This document shows positions 7,681 to 17,366 of a DNA stretch of 64,000 nt, piece after piece. The stretch is from Chloroflexota bacterium (GTDB lineage: Bacteria > Chloroflexota > Anaerolineae > DTLA01): NCBI GenBank assembly GCA_014874485.1, contig JADBJK010000075.1, positions 1 to 64,000 on the forward strand, in the 5' to 3' direction. The notes beneath the pieces are model-generated. The model was not told the DNA's origin and searched no databases. It worked only from the letters and a program-made list of their open reading frames with translations. How positions within the stretch are numbered: the first letter of the stretch is position 1; every line of letters begins with the position of its first letter. Both the position numbers and the translations under genes were made by a program.

Positions 7681-9078
7681 TTATTTCAGGATGTAGTACG
7701 TGGCGCGCTTCTCGCCGATCTTCAGGAGCAGCCCCTTGTCCACCAGGTCGGCCAGGTCGCGGCGAATCGTCTCGGGGCTCACGTCGGGCGACAGTTCCTG
7801 GAACTCGCGGTTGGTGATGCGGCCGTTCTCGGCGATGTACTCCAGCGCCTGCTGCTGGCGCGGGTTCAGGTTGAGCAGTTGCCACTTGCGGGCGTCGGGG
7901 CGTGTGGCCACGAACCGCCCCGCTGGGCCGTGCAGCGTTACCTTGAACCCGTTGGCGGTCTCCTGGAACTCCGGTGCGGGAAGTCCCCGCTCGGTCATCA
8001 GGCGGATCATGCGGTCAATGCCGTATCCCAGCCGCTCAATGAACCCCAGGTCGGAAAGCACCTGCACGATGACCTCATTGCGCGAGAACCGCTCGTCCAC
8101 GATGTTCTGGATGGTAACGTGGCCGGGAAGCCGCCCCGGGCTGTAGAACTCAATGCGGTTGCTGAACATGGCGATACGGATGCTGTCGCCGCGGATGCTG
8201 TAGTCGCGGTGGGCCACGGCGTTGACGATGGCCTCGCGCACGGCCTTGAGCGGGTACTCGGTCTCCTCGTCGCGGGCCAGCCCGTTGATGCGCACGCCCC
8301 GCCGCATGTGGCTGACCAGGAACGCCTCGGCGCGGCGAATCTGCTCGGGCAGCGTATCGCGGATGTCCTCGCGCACGAACTCGTCGTCCATGGCGTCGCC
8401 CAGATAGCGGACGGCGACGATCTCGCTGCTGCGGCAGAACCGTTCGGGGTGCTTGCCGAACAGCAGGATGCCCGCGTAGGTGGGGACAAGCGCGCCGTCG
8501 CGCTCGGCCAGGCACCCGCGCAGGAGCAAGGTCTGCTCGGGGGTGTCGGCGACCAGGCCCTGGAGCGCGGCCAGGTAGCGGGCGACTTTGGCCTCGTCCA
8601 GGTCTTCCATGCGGGCGTTGGGCGGCACCTGGGACTCAAACCCCACCTCGCCGCGCTCCAGCATCAGGCGGCGCACGTCGCGCGGGCCGAGGACGGCGTT
8701 GCGGGCTCCGTCGCGAGCGTAGAACTTGCCCTGCACGGCGTAGGCGCGGGGCAGGCCGCCCGGGACATGGACGACGAGGGCCGTCGCGCCCACGACAGAC
8801 GCCACCCGCGGCACCGGCAGGATGAGCGGCGGGTCGCACAGGAGCGCCGCCTCGCGGATGGCTTGGCGGGCGGCTTCTACGTGCGCCTCGGCGTCGGGCG
8901 CGGCGGGGAGTTGCAGGACGACCGCGCCTCCCTTGGCGTTGGCGAAGGCGGCCAGGCATTCGGCCAGTTTCCGGGGCGACGCGTCGGCGGGCAGAATCTC
9001 CACGAACGGGCCGCGCCCCTCGGCCAGCAGCGCCTCTAGGTCGTCGGCGGGGCTGTCGTCAGGGTTCAACGTGGTCAA
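7681..9078 (-). CDS. AlbA/Schlafen-type ATP-binding transcriptional regulator
   Basis: About 465 residues. The N-terminal part, with 'ECLAAFANAKGGAVVLQLP' near residue 42 and 'KFYARDGARNAVL' near 117, resembles the AlbA_2/Schlafen DNA-binding domain. The middle has the GHKL-type segment 'LKAVREAIVNAVAHRDYS' around residue 275, typical of the HATPase found in COG2865 proteins, which databases often label 'RecG C-terminal' although they are not helicases. The C-terminus is a winged helix ('ALEYIAENGRITNREFQ', 'SPETIRRDLADLVDKGLL'). The start is unsure: TTG 9078 lies one base after GGAGG, TTG 9069 lies ten bases after it. It overlaps the end of the upstream gene, so it belongs to the lon transcript. 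Likely a ligand-responsive DNA-binding regulator; its targets are unknown. Confidence 0.82.
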   Translation of the reverse strand: MTTLNPDDSPADDLEALLAEGRGPFVEILPADASPRKLAECLAAFANAKGGAVVLQLPAAPDAEAHVEAARQAIREAALLCDPPLILPVPRVASVVGATALVVHVPGGLPRAYAVQGKFYARDGARNAVLGPRDVRRLMLERGEVGFESQVPPNARMEDLDEAKVARYLAALQGLVADTPEQTLLLRGCLAERDGALVPTYAGILLFGKHPERFCRSSEIVAVRYLGDAMDDEFVREDIRDTLPEQIRRAEAFLVSHMRRGVRINGLARDEETEYPLKAVREAIVNAVAHRDYSIRGDSIRIAMFSNRIEFYSPGRLPGHVTIQNIVDERFSRNEVIVQVLSDLGFIERLGYGIDRMIRLMTERGLPAPEFQETANGFKVTLHGPAGRFVATRPDARKWQLLNLNPRQQQALEYIAENGRITNREFQELSPDVSPETIRRDLADLVDKGLLLKIGEKRATYYILK

Positions 9079-10258
9079 GCCTCCAGTTGCCTTTCTCCTG
9101 AATCACAAACCAGTTGACCGAGTGCATCCGCTTTTGCTGCTTGGGGTCGTTCTTCAACGTGTACAGGAACTCCACGTGGACGATGGCGCCGAAGTAGGTG
9201 TTGCCGTTGACGTCCACGTAGGGGATGTTCTCGGCCTGCGGCGTGTAGGCCAGGGTTTGCACCAGAATGCGGTCTATGCGGCCGGGCATGACGGGCAGGC
9301 CGTAGGCGTGGATGTTCTGCGTCTGCGCGGCGAGTTTGACCCGCTCCCGCGCCGTGGTGCTCATCAGCGGCAGGAAGTCGCCGTTGGGCATGCGGTTGTA
9401 GTAGGCGAGCACGACCTTTTCAGGGTATTCGGACACCGCTACGTCTTCCGGCTCTCGGAAGGCGAAATCTATCCAGGCCTCGCGGTAGGGGAGCAGGGCC
9501 TTCTCTTCCGCGTCCAGATAGGTGTCGCGGGCGGCATCGTATTCGTAGAGTTCCTTGCGCGCCAGTTGCGAGCGGTCGTACAAGCGGTGGGTGATGATGA
9601 CCCGGTTATTCTCGTCGGGCAGTTTGATAGCGTCGCCGCGGAAGTAGCCGATGCAGCGGTACACGGGCGGGTAGTCGCGCGGGTCAGTCCACTCCGGCGC
9701 TTTGCGCGATGGCTCGTAGCGGAACAGGGCGAACTCCTCAGGCGGGCCAGCACCGTGCACAAGGATTTCGGGCCGACCGGTGGTATCGCCCTTCACGTAG
9801 TCGCCCATGTCCACGGTCGTGTTCGCCCAGCCTATCTCGGAGGCATAGTCACGGTCGGGCAGACGGAGACGATAAGGGAACAAAATGGGCGGGTTGCCCC
9901 TGTCGTTGTCGTAGATGGCCACGGCGATAGGGCTACGCTGTCGGGTAAGGTCGTATTCGTAGATCACGACCCATTCATCAAACTTGTCGCCGTCGGTGTC
10001 CATCCGCTTGACGCCGTGGTTCCCGCCTGCCACCTGGGAGACCCCGGCAGGCATGATGTCGGGCCATACGACCCACCGGTCAAACACCATCCATCGGGCA
10101 ACAGGCTCGCGCCACTTCCAGGTGTCCAGTTGCGAGTAGCGCTGGTAGCCAAGGTAGATGAGCACGAGTAACAGAGTGAACCCCAACCACCCAGTAACGG
10201 CCATGCGTAACTGGATGTAGCACCCGGCCTCACTTACCTTGGTCTTCACGCTACTCAT
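9059..10258 (-). CDS. Unknown membrane-anchored protein with extracytoplasmic domain
   Basis: A 399-residue protein not assigned to a named family. Residues about 18-40 form one hydrophobic segment ('[18 protein letters not shown]'), so the rest is probably outside the membrane. A stretch near residue 85 reads '[18 protein letters not shown]', similar to the Asp-rich calcium loops of FG-GAP/VCBS-type repeats, and a related '[18 protein letters not shown]' follows about 65 residues later. The last ~130 residues ('[10 protein letters not shown]' to '[10 protein letters not shown]') have the look of an NTF2-like fold, which is an inference only. Its ATG overlaps the lon stop as ATGA, so translation is coupled to lon, and its end overlaps the AlbA-type gene. 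A link to protein quality control is possible but not shown. Confidence 0.72.
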   Translation of the reverse strand: MSSVKTKVSEAGCYIQLRMAVTGWLGFTLLLVLIYLGYQRYSQLDTWKWREPVARWMVFDRWVVWPDIMPAGVSQVAGGNHGVKRMDTDGDKFDEWVVIYEYDLTRQRSPIAVAIYDNDRGNPPILFPYRLRLPDRDYASEIGWANTTVDMGDYVKGDTTGRPEILVHGAGPPEEFALFRYEPSRKAPEWTDPRDYPPVYRCIGYFRGDAIKLPDENNRVIITHRLYDRSQLARKELYEYDAARDTYLDAEEKALLPYREAWIDFAFREPEDVAVSEYPEKVVLAYYNRMPNGDFLPLMSTTARERVKLAAQTQNIHAYGLPVMPGRIDRILVQTLAYTPQAENIPYVDVNGNTYFGAIVHVEFLYTLKNDPKQQKRMHSVNWFVIQEKGNWRLDHVEP

Positions 10259-12729
10259 GGGCTAGATCTCCTGCCTTCCACTACGTCTGCAGCGCCTGCT
10301 TTCGCCCTCCTGGCCTTCTTCTTGGGAGCGGTGGCCTCCGCCTCCGGCGCGGGAGGCTGGGCCAGCGCCGTAGCCAGCACCTGTTCCATGCGCTCCACAA
10401 ACACGAACGTCATATCGCGCCGCACCTTCGCGGGCAGTTCAACCAGGTCCTTCTGGTTCTTCTTGGGCAGGATGAACGTGTAGATGCGTGCGCGGTGGGC
10501 GGCGAGAATCTTCTCACGCAGGCCACCGACAGGCAGCACCCGCCCGCGCAGGGTGATCTCGCCGGTCATGGCCACGTCGCGCCGCACGGGCCGCTCGGAC
10601 AGGGCCGACACCAGCGCCGTGGCGATGGTAACGCCCGCCGACGGGCCATCCTTGGGCACCGCGCCCTCCGGCACGTGCACGTGGATGTCTATCTTGTCAA
10701 AGTCGCGGGCCTTGAGGCCCAGGTCGGCGGCGTGGGAGCGGGCGTAACTCAGGGCCGCCTGCGCCGATTCCTGCATGACCTCGCCCAACTGGCCGGTGAG
10801 GTTCAGCGACCCCTTGCCCTCCATGACGGTTACTTCCACCGTCATGATGTCGCCGCCGGTCTCGGTGTAGGCCACGCCGGTGGCCACGCCGATTTCGTCT
10901 TTCTCCTCGGCCTCGCCGTAGGAGAACTCGGGCGGGCCCAGGTACTTGTGCAGCATGCCGGCGGTGATGCGGGCCGGGACGCGCTTGCCCTCGGCCTTGG
11001 CCCGCGCCAGTTTGCGGCAGATGTTGGCAATGGCGCGCTCCAGGTTGCGGACGCCGGCCTCGTAGGTGTACTCGCGGATGATGTGGCGGATGGCCTCGGT
11101 GCTGAAGGTCGGCGGCGAATCCGACAGCCCGTGCTCCTCTATCTGCTCGGGAATCAGGAAGCGGCGGGCGATTTCCAGTTTTTCTTCCTCAATGTAACCC
11201 GGAAACTCTATCACTTCCATGCGATCGCGCAGCGCCGGCGCGATGGGGTCCAGGAAGTTCGCCGTGGTGATGAACAGCACCTTGGACAGGTCATAGGGCA
11301 CTTCCAGGTAGTGGTCCGAGAAGGCGTGATTCTGCTCGGGGTCCAGCACTTCCAGCAGGGCCGAGGTTGGATCGCCTCGGAAGTCCATGCCGACCTTGTC
11401 TATCTCGTCTAGCATGAAGAGCGGATTCACTGTTCCGGCGCGGCGCATGGTCTGGATGATGCGGCCGGGGAGCGCGCCCACGTAGGTGCGGCGGTGGCCT
11501 CGGATTTCGGCCTCGTCGCGGATGCCGCCCAGGCTCACGCGCACGAACTTGCGCCCCAGCGCCTCGGCGATGGACTGCCCCAGCGAGGTCTTGCCGGTGC
11601 CCGGCGGCCCCGCGAAGCACAGGATGGGGCTGCGCATCTTGCTGCCCGCCAACTTGCGGACGGCGATGTATTCCAGGATGCGCTCCTTGGCCTTCTTCAG
11701 CCCATAGTGGCGCGATTCCAAAATCCGCGCCGCGTTCTCCACGTCCAGGTTGTCCTCGGTCTGCGTGGACCAGGGCAACTCTATGAGCCAGTCCAGGTAG
11801 GTGCGGATGACCGTCGTCTCGGGCGACATGGGCGGCATCTCGGCCAGGCGCTGGAGTTCCTTCTCGGCGCGGGCCCGAACTTCCTCTGGCATGCCTGCCG
11901 CGGCGATCTTCTCGCGCAGTTCGGCGATCTCCATGGTCTGGGTGTCGCCTTCGCCCAGTTCCTGCTGGATCGCCTTGATCTGCTCGCGCAGGAAATACTC
12001 GCGCTGGGAGCGGTCCACCTCCTTCTGCACCTGGGAATGGATGCGGTTTTCCAGTTCCAGGACGTCCAGTTCCTTGGCGAGGATGATGCTGAGTTTCTGC
12101 AGGCGCGTGTTCGGGTCCGAGGTCTCCAGAAGTTCCTGGCGCTGCGCCACCGAGATGTTGAGAATGGACGCCACCAGGTCGGCCAGCCAGCCCGGCTCGC
12201 TCACGTTCATGGCCGCGACGTAGGCATCTTCGGGGAGCGAGCGGTTCAGTTGCACGATCTTCTCAAACAGCGCCAGTACGGCCCGCATGAGCGCCTCGGA
12301 CGAGATGGTCTTCTCGCTGGGCTCGTAGATGGGGGCGACGCGGACGCGCAGGTAGGGCTCGGTCTGGGTGAACTCCACGATGCGGATGCGGCGCTGGCCC
12401 TGGCACAGGATGCTGGTGGTGCCGTCGGGCATGCGGAGCGTGCGGCCGATGAGCACCTCGGTCCCCACCGTGTACAGGTCCTTGGGCAGGGGGTCAACGA
12501 TCTCCATGTCCTTCTGCGCCACGACGACCAGTACGCCATCCGTGGCCGTGGCGGCCTCCACGGCCTTCAGCGATCGGTCCCGCCCCACGAACAGCGGCGT
12601 AACCATGCGCGGGTACAGCACCGTATCCCGCACAGGCAGGACGGGATAGTCCCGCTCCTCGTCGGCGTCGGTATCCGCCGATTGGGGCGTCTGCAAATCG
12701 TCCAGGATGTCTCGGTAGTCTATAGACAA
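10255..12729 (-). CDS. lon: ATP-dependent Lon protease
   Basis: Full-length bacterial LonA of 824 residues, degrading damaged and regulatory proteins in the cytoplasm. Order: N-terminal substrate-binding domain starting '[23 protein letters not shown]', coiled region with '[18 protein letters not shown]', AAA+ domain with Walker A 'GPPGTGKTS' (Lys 380), and the protease domain with Ser 697 in 'KDGPSAG' and Lys 740 in '[10 protein letters not shown]', the normal catalytic dyad. The C-terminus has a basic tail. TTG 12729 is preferred: AAGGAGG lies four bases before it and the predicted promoter would start transcripts downstream of the other in-frame ATG at 12789. Two further genes are overlapped downstream. 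Confidence 0.97.
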   Translation of the reverse strand: MSIDYRDILDDLQTPQSADTDADEERDYPVLPVRDTVLYPRMVTPLFVGRDRSLKAVEAATATDGVLVVVAQKDMEIVDPLPKDLYTVGTEVLIGRTLRMPDGTTSILCQGQRRIRIVEFTQTEPYLRVRVAPIYEPSEKTISSEALMRAVLALFEKIVQLNRSLPEDAYVAAMNVSEPGWLADLVASILNISVAQRQELLETSDPNTRLQKLSIILAKELDVLELENRIHSQVQKEVDRSQREYFLREQIKAIQQELGEGDTQTMEIAELREKIAAAGMPEEVRARAEKELQRLAEMPPMSPETTVIRTYLDWLIELPWSTQTEDNLDVENAARILESRHYGLKKAKERILEYIAVRKLAGSKMRSPILCFAGPPGTGKTSLGQSIAEALGRKFVRVSLGGIRDEAEIRGHRRTYVGALPGRIIQTMRRAGTVNPLFMLDEIDKVGMDFRGDPTSALLEVLDPEQNHAFSDHYLEVPYDLSKVLFITTANFLDPIAPALRDRMEVIEFPGYIEEEKLEIARRFLIPEQIEEHGLSDSPPTFSTEAIRHIIREYTYEAGVRNLERAIANICRKLARAKAEGKRVPARITAGMLHKYLGPPEFSYGEAEEKDEIGVATGVAYTETGGDIMTVEVTVMEGKGSLNLTGQLGEVMQESAQAALSYARSHAADLGLKARDFDKIDIHVHVPEGAVPKDGPSAGVTIATALVSALSERPVRRDVAMTGEITLRGRVLPVGGLREKILAAHRARIYTFILPKKNQKDLVELPAKVRRDMTFVFVERMEQVLATALAQPPAPEAEATAPKKKARRAKAGAADVVEGRRSSP

Positions 12730-12780
12730 GGGGCCTCCTTCGGATGTGAATACGCGCTTGCCCGCACAACGCGCACAGGT

Positions 12781-12809
12781 ATTGTACACAAAACCGCGCC
12801 AAAAGTAAA
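12781..12809 (-). promoter_or_regulatory. Predicted promoter of the lon operon
   Basis: Read on the minus strand: -35 TTTACT, 17-bp spacer, -10 TACAAT. Expected start near 12774, about 45 bases before the lon TTG. It lies back to back with the promoter of the response-regulator gene. Confidence 0.55.
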
Positions 12810-12816
12810 TCAGACG

Positions 12817-12845
12817 TTGCGACTCGGTGCGAGTTGTGTTATACT
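12817..12845 (+). promoter_or_regulatory. Predicted promoter of the response regulator-kinase pair
   Basis: -35 TTGCGA, 17-bp spacer, -10 TATACT, about 30 bases before the GTG start. The same -35 hexamer and spacing occur in the predicted cpaB promoter. Confidence 0.65.
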
Positions 12846-12882
12846 ACGGTAGGTTTCTGGGAGTCGTCAGGAGGTGGGTCAG

Positions 12883-13578
12883 GTGAGCACGTTGCGTGTG
12901 ATGATCGTGGACGACCATCCCCTTCTGCGGGGCGGCATCCGCCGAGTCCTGGAGGCGGAGAGCGACCTGGAGGTGGTGGGCGAAGCGTCGGACGGAAAAG
13001 AGGCCATCAGTCTGGCGCTGGAATTGGAGCCCGACATCGTGCTGATGGACATCAACCTGCCCACGATGAACGGGCTTCAGGCAACGCGCGAACTGAAGCA
13101 GTTGCGCCCCGACATCGGCGTCATCGTGTTCACGGCCTACCACGACGAGACCCAGGCGCTGCACGCCATCCAGGCGGGGGCGTCGGCGTACTTCCCAAAG
13201 GACGTTACCGCCGCGGAACTGGTGAATGCCATCCGCGAGGTGAGCCAGGGCAATTACGTCATTGACGACACGGTGTTGGCCAAGCCCGAAGTGGCCAAGT
13301 GGCTCCTCAAGCAGTTCCAGGAGGTGTCGCCCATCCAGGCGGAGGATGCTCTGGCGGACGAGTTATTCCTGCCGCTTTCGCCGCGGGAGATGGAGATTCT
13401 GCAGTTGATCGCGCGGGGGTTTAGCAACAAGGAAATCGCCAAGGAGTTGCGGATCAGCCGCCAGACGGTGAAGAATCACATGACCAGCATCCTGCGCAAG
13501 TTGGCCGTGAACGACCGCACCCAGGCCGCCGTGTACGCCCTGCGGCGCGGCTGGATTCGGCTGCAGGATACCCAGTAG
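12883..13578 (+). CDS. NarL/DegU-type response regulator
   Basis: A 231-residue two-component regulator. Receiver domain about 3-120 with the acidic pair in 'VMIVDDHP', phospho-acceptor Asp 56 in 'IVLMDINLP', Thr in 'VIVFTAY' and Lys in 'YFPKDV'. A linker of about 30 residues leads to a LuxR-type HTH about 165-228 ('LSPREMEILQLIARGFSNKEIAKEL', shown in part, and 'SRQTVKNHMTSILRKL'). GTG 12883 is preferred over GTG 12874 because AGGAGG lies eight bases before it. The kinase gene follows 26 bp downstream, so the two form a pair of the DegU-DegS kind. The genes it controls are not identifiable here. Confidence 0.93.
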   Translation: MSTLRVMIVDDHPLLRGGIRRVLEAESDLEVVGEASDGKEAISLALELEPDIVLMDINLPTMNGLQATRELKQLRPDIGVIVFTAYHDETQALHAIQAGASAYFPKDVTAAELVNAIREVSQGNYVIDDTVLAKPEVAKWLLKQFQEVSPIQAEDALADELFLPLSPREMEILQLIARGFSNKEIAKELRISRQTVKNHMTSILRKLAVNDRTQAAVYALRRGWIRLQDTQ

Positions 13579-13604
13579 CGCCAGAATCGCAAGCGAGAGG
13601 GACT

Positions 13605-14651
13605 ATGGACAGAAGCGCGGAACTGATGGACATCCAGGCCTTCTTCCGCGAGTTGGAAGCGGAACAGGAGCGCCTCCAAGTGGAGATCAACGAGATCGCC
13701 CTGCTGGTGCGCCAGAGCGCGGCAGAGGTGGAACGGCTGGCCCAGCGCAACGCCCAGGTCAACACCCGCGTGCGCCAGATGGAGGCGGCCATTGAGACGT
13801 ACCCCAGGGACGCGATTCGGCAACTGTACCTGGCCGCCCAGGAGTCCGAGGTGCGCCTCATCGCCATGCGCAGCCAGGTGGAGCAACTGCAGGCGAAGCA
13901 GGAGAAGATGCAGCAGTACGCGCAACTGCTCCAGCGGGTGCTCGGGCTGAAGGACTGGGCCATGCAGCAGGGGCTACAGCCCAGGACGGCGGTCTCGGAC
14001 ACGGTGGCGCTGGCCCGCGTCATAGAGGCACAGGAAGAGGAGCGCCAGCGCCTGGCCCGCCAGATGCACGACGGCCCCACCCAGTCGGTTACCAATTTCA
14101 TCCTGCAGACCGAAATCTGCGAGCGGCTGTTTGACACCAACCCCGAGCAGGCACGGATTGAGTTGGCCAACCTGCGGAACGCGGCCACCAGCACCTTCCA
14201 GAAGATTCGTGAGTTCATTGCCGAGTTGCGGCCGATGATGCTGGACGACCTGGGGCTGATTTCCACGGCGCGGCGCTACCTGCAGGACGCAGGCGAGAAG
14301 TCGGGGATGACCATCACGTTCACGCCGACGGGCACGGGCCGCCGCCTGGCATCCTACCTGGAGATCACGCTGTTCCGCGCCATCCAGCAGTTGGTGGCCA
14401 GGGCGCGGGACGACGCGCGGGCGTCTCGGGTGCAGGTGGCGCTGGACGTGGAAGGCGACGTCGCCACGCTGATCGTGGAGGACGACGGCGCGCCCGTGGA
14501 CTTTCACGGGGAGTCGCCTGGGCAGCAGAAACAGGCCGAGGCGCTGGAGGTGCTGCGCCGCCGCGTGGAGATGCTGGGCGGGCGCATGGACGTATCCAGC
14601 GCGGGCGGCGTCGGGACGGTCGTGCGGCTACAGATTCCAGTGGAAGCGTAG
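13605..14651 (+). CDS. DegS-like cytoplasmic sensor kinase, ATP site partly degenerate
   Basis: A 348-residue protein with no membrane segment. Residues about 10-120 form a long Glu/Gln/Arg-rich coiled coil, as in DegS. A HisKA_3 region follows with the phospho-accepting His 155 in 'EEERQRLARQMHDGPTQSV'. The C-terminal HATPase region keeps 'VEDDG' and a final 'GGVGTVVRLQIP', but the place where family members have the N-box Asn reads 'FRAIQQLVARARDDARA', and the usual second Gly of the G1 box is missing in 'DDGAPVDF'. Kinase activity may therefore be weak or absent. It is cotranscribed with the NarL/DegU-type regulator just upstream, its probable partner. Confidence 0.87.
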   Translation: MDRSAELMDIQAFFRELEAEQERLQVEINEIALLVRQSAAEVERLAQRNAQVNTRVRQMEAAIETYPRDAIRQLYLAAQESEVRLIAMRSQVEQLQAKQEKMQQYAQLLQRVLGLKDWAMQQGLQPRTAVSDTVALARVIEAQEEERQRLARQMHDGPTQSVTNFILQTEICERLFDTNPEQARIELANLRNAATSTFQKIREFIAELRPMMLDDLGLISTARRYLQDAGEKSGMTITFTPTGTGRRLASYLEITLFRAIQQLVARARDDARASRVQVALDVEGDVATLIVEDDGAPVDFHGESPGQQKQAEALEVLRRRVEMLGGRMDVSSAGGVGTVVRLQIPVEA

Positions 14652-14692
14652 CGCGGCCCCTTCACCGCCTAACACAAGAGCGCCGTAGGAGC

Positions 14693-14776
14693 GAACCTTG
14701 TGTTCGCTTGAACCTTGTGTTCGCTGGAACCTTGTGTTCGCTCGAACCTCGTGTTCGCTTGAACCTTGTGTTCGCC
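14693..14776. repeat. Minisatellite, five units of 17 bp
   Basis: Units begin at 14693, 14710, 14727, 14744 and 14761 with consensus GAACCTTGTGTTCGCT plus one variable base (the last unit ends in CC). It lies just downstream of the kinase gene in a 323-bp stretch that has no coding signal. Confidence 0.9.
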
Positions 14777-14823
14777 CTCATCGTAGGGAGCGCGGACGCG
14801 AACAAACGATGATCACGAATTGC

Positions 14824-14937
14824 AGGGGCGATTCATGAATCGCCCCTACTCTCATCGTAGGGAGCGCAGGCGCGAACAAATGAGGATCGCGAATCGTAGG
14901 GGCAATTCATGAATTGCCCCTACGATTCATGAATCAC
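14824..14937. repeat. ATTCATGAAT-centred palindromes
   Basis: A 24-bp perfect palindrome at 14824-14847 (half-site AGGGGCGATTCA) and a 30-bp perfect palindrome at 14895-14924 (half-site CGTAGGGGCAATTCA), followed by a partial third copy. They are separated by two similar 'ATCGTAGGGAGCGC-GGCGCGAACAAA' segments. Related palindromes occur at 59814, 60805, 57413 and, in frame, inside the gene at 22736. They could form long hairpins, but no terminator T-run is present. Confidence 0.85.
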
Positions 14938-14974
14938 CCCACGATTATGTCTCCACAACCCGCGCTTGCAGCCC

Positions 14975-17152
14975 CTATCGCGCTGCGTCGCGCATGACGA
15001 TGGGCAGGAGGATGCGGCCGCGCGGTATGGGCGTGATCTTCGGCGTCAACTTCGCCGTGGGCGTCGGGGTCGGCGTGGGCGTCTCCGTGGGCGTCGCGGT
15101 CGGCGTCGCCGAGGGCGTGCCCGTCGGCGTGGCGGTGTTCGTGAGCGTCGGCGTGATGGGCGATTCGGCCTGCCACGAGACGGCCCATGCGTCCAGGTGA
15201 GGCGACGCGTCCCCATCCGACGATTCCAACCGCGCCGACAGCCGAAGTGCGGGGTACGCCTGCACGCTCAGCCCCAGCAGACTGGCCCCGCTGGCCACGT
15301 CCGTGAGGAGCGGCGCGCCCGACGCATCGCACACATCCACGTGGAGCGCCGCCCCCGCGGGGACGGTTGCCGTATAGGTCAGTTGGCCCCATTGGGCGAG
15401 CGGGTCGGGGGCGATGAGCACGGAGATGGCCGAGCCAGCCCCTTTGTAGCGGCGGTACGACAGCCGCACCCCATGGACGCGCGGCGACACCAAGTGGTCG
15501 GTCGTGGACAGGTTGGCGCGCACCTGGACGAAGCGGCCCACGGGCGCTGGGATGGGCAGGCCCGATGCGACCAGCGGAGCCGACCAGTCGCTCCAGGACG
15601 CGTCGGGCGCGGGCGTGTTGCCGCTGCGCACCTGGAACGACAGCGCGGTGCCCGCCAGTACGGTCGCGTCCCACTCCAGCGTGCCCCACTCCGTGATGCC
15701 GCCCGTGTCGTGGACAGGCGACAGGTACGTGCCCTGCTGCACGTAGTTTGGGTCGTAGGAAGACGTGTAGATTCGCCCAAGAGAGTCGCGGCGATCTTCC
15801 CACGCCAAGTGCAACCTGCCCGACGGTTCCGCAAGCGCGGCCCCAGGGCCATGCTCATACCCTGCGCCGCCCGCGTCCGCAGGGGCCAGCGAAGACCACG
15901 TTCGCCCGCCGTCGGTGGAGCGGGCGTAGAACAGGTTGGGTTTGCCACTATCGTACTGGCGGCACAGGAGGTGGATCGACGAACCACCCGCCGCAAGGAC
16001 GGGGTCAAACTGGTCCGCAGTGGCCTGCGGCGAGGCGATGGGCACAGGCGCAGACCACGAGGCCCCGCCATTCGTGCTCCTGGAAACGAAGATGTCGTAG
16101 CCGCTGACGGGGCGGTTGCAGTCGTCCCGCCAGGCGGCGATGACCGTGCCATCCTCTGCCACGGCCAGCGATGGTGCATCCTGGCCGCCCGCAACGCCGT
16201 TGATACGGACGTCCACCCCCCAATGCGCGCCGCCGTCGGTGCTGCGGTCCACGTACACACTCCACACGCCGGTGCGGTTGTCGGCCCAGATGGCGTACAC
16301 GGTGTTCGCGCCGGCCGTGATGATGCGGGGCGCGTCGCTGAACTGGACGGCGTCCACGTCGCTGATGCGCGCGACGTTGCCCCAGTTGGCGTTGTTGGCG
16401 TAGAACAGCCCCGCGTAGTCCCGCGTCCAGATGACGTGAACCCTGCCCGATGCCGAGCGCGCGATGGCTGGGGTCTTGTTGCCCGCATTCGCGAACGCGG
16501 CCAGGGTGGTCAGCGTCCAGGCCGCGCCGCCGTTGGTGCTCCGCCCGTACACGATGCTGTCGCCGGTGTCGCCCTCCTTGGACTCCCGCCACACGGCGTG
16601 AATCTCGGTGGGGCTGGCCGCTGCGATGCGGGCGGGGTATCGGTACGACTGAGACGGGTGCAGGATTGCACGGGGAGCCGTCCAGGTGAGGCCGCCGTCC
16701 GACGAATAGGCATAGAAGACCTCCCACAAGGCAGAGGCCAGCGCGTCTTGCCAGACGAGGTGGATGCCCCCCGCTGCGTCGCGGGCCAGGTCGGGCGACT
16801 TCTGGGCGGACTGGTGCGTAGGCGAGTACACTTGCATGGGTGCGGAGAAGCCCGCGGTTGTCAGTTCAATGGCGTCCTCCGCCGTGATCACCCGCGTTCC
16901 GCTGAACGTCCCCGCTGCGAAATCGGCAGCCGTCGTCTGTGTCCACGTTACGGTTTCCTGCGCGAGCGCGAGTTCGCCGTCGGCAACGATGGTGTCGGTC
17001 AGGATTTCAAGGCCCGTCGCGTCTGCGAAGGTGTCCTCCCACCACGAATCGCCGGAAGAGGGTGCTGCGGACGCGGCAACAAACACCGCGACCAGGGCGG
17101 CAGAGAGCACGAAGATGGCGGCGGTCAATCGGGTGATGTTCGGTTTCGTCAT
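14975..17152 (-). CDS. Secreted BNR/sialidase-fold repeat protein
   Basis: A 725-residue exported protein. A signal peptide occupies residues 1-31 ('TAAIFVLSAALVAVFVAASA'). Residues about 105-470 contain at least four Asp-box (BNR) repeats of the 'S-DGG-TW' type, such as 'SSDGGLTWTAP', 'STNGGAAWTL', 'STDGGAHWGV', 'STNGGASWSAP' and 'STDGGRTWSS', giving a probable six-bladed propeller. Another beta-rich region follows, then a Thr/Pro repeat stretch and the C-terminal 'RILLPIVMRDAAR'. The sialidase catalytic Arg triad and nucleophile Tyr cannot be confirmed, so an enzymatic role is doubtful; a binding or surface function is equally possible. The gene stands alone, with about 210 bp of non-coding sequence upstream. 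Confidence 0.8.
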   Translation of the reverse strand: MTKPNITRLTAAIFVLSAALVAVFVAASAAPSSGDSWWEDTFADATGLEILTDTIVADGELALAQETVTWTQTTAADFAAGTFSGTRVITAEDAIELTTAGFSAPMQVYSPTHQSAQKSPDLARDAAGGIHLVWQDALASALWEVFYAYSSDGGLTWTAPRAILHPSQSYRYPARIAAASPTEIHAVWRESKEGDTGDSIVYGRSTNGGAAWTLTTLAAFANAGNKTPAIARSASGRVHVIWTRDYAGLFYANNANWGNVARISDVDAVQFSDAPRIITAGANTVYAIWADNRTGVWSVYVDRSTDGGAHWGVDVRINGVAGGQDAPSLAVAEDGTVIAAWRDDCNRPVSGYDIFVSRSTNGGASWSAPVPIASPQATADQFDPVLAAGGSSIHLLCRQYDSGKPNLFYARSTDGGRTWSSLAPADAGGAGYEHGPGAALAEPSGRLHLAWEDRRDSLGRIYTSSYDPNYVQQGTYLSPVHDTGGITEWGTLEWDATVLAGTALSFQVRSGNTPAPDASWSDWSAPLVASGLPIPAPVGRFVQVRANLSTTDHLVSPRVHGVRLSYRRYKGAGSAISVLIAPDPLAQWGQLTYTATVPAGAALHVDVCDASGAPLLTDVASGASLLGLSVQAYPALRLSARLESSDGDASPHLDAWAVSWQAESPITPTLTNTATPTGTPSATPTATPTETPTPTPTPTAKLTPKITPIPRGRILLPIVMRDAAR

Positions 17153-17366
17153 GATGTCTCCGTCCGTGCTTGGGATGTGCTGGCACAGCGAGCCGACAGC
17201 CCATAGCCATCGGCTTGTTTGTTGCTACAACGCGCGTCGTCTGTCCCGGGTTCGGTACGGACGCCGGGCTTCGTCCCAGAACCGCAGGGCGGCTATCCCC
17301 AGCCGCCGCGGGCGAGCATGGAAACCCGCCCCGCCCCAAACCACCGTGCAGGGTTCGGCGCGGGTG

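Noticed and set aside
7681-9078. RecG-type DNA helicase
   Set aside because: No Walker A or helicase motifs; the 'RecG' label comes from a misnamed C-terminal domain of COG2865 proteins.
12730-12789. ATG 12789 as the lon start
   Set aside because: The extra 20 residues translate the ribosome-binding site itself and would start upstream of the predicted transcript start.
9059-12852. Long plus-strand open frames opposite lon and its neighbours
   Set aside because: They are antisense frames produced by high-GC codon usage; none has a domain or ribosome site.
14693-14776. Possible CRISPR array from regular short repeats
   Set aside because: 17-bp units follow each other without spacers.
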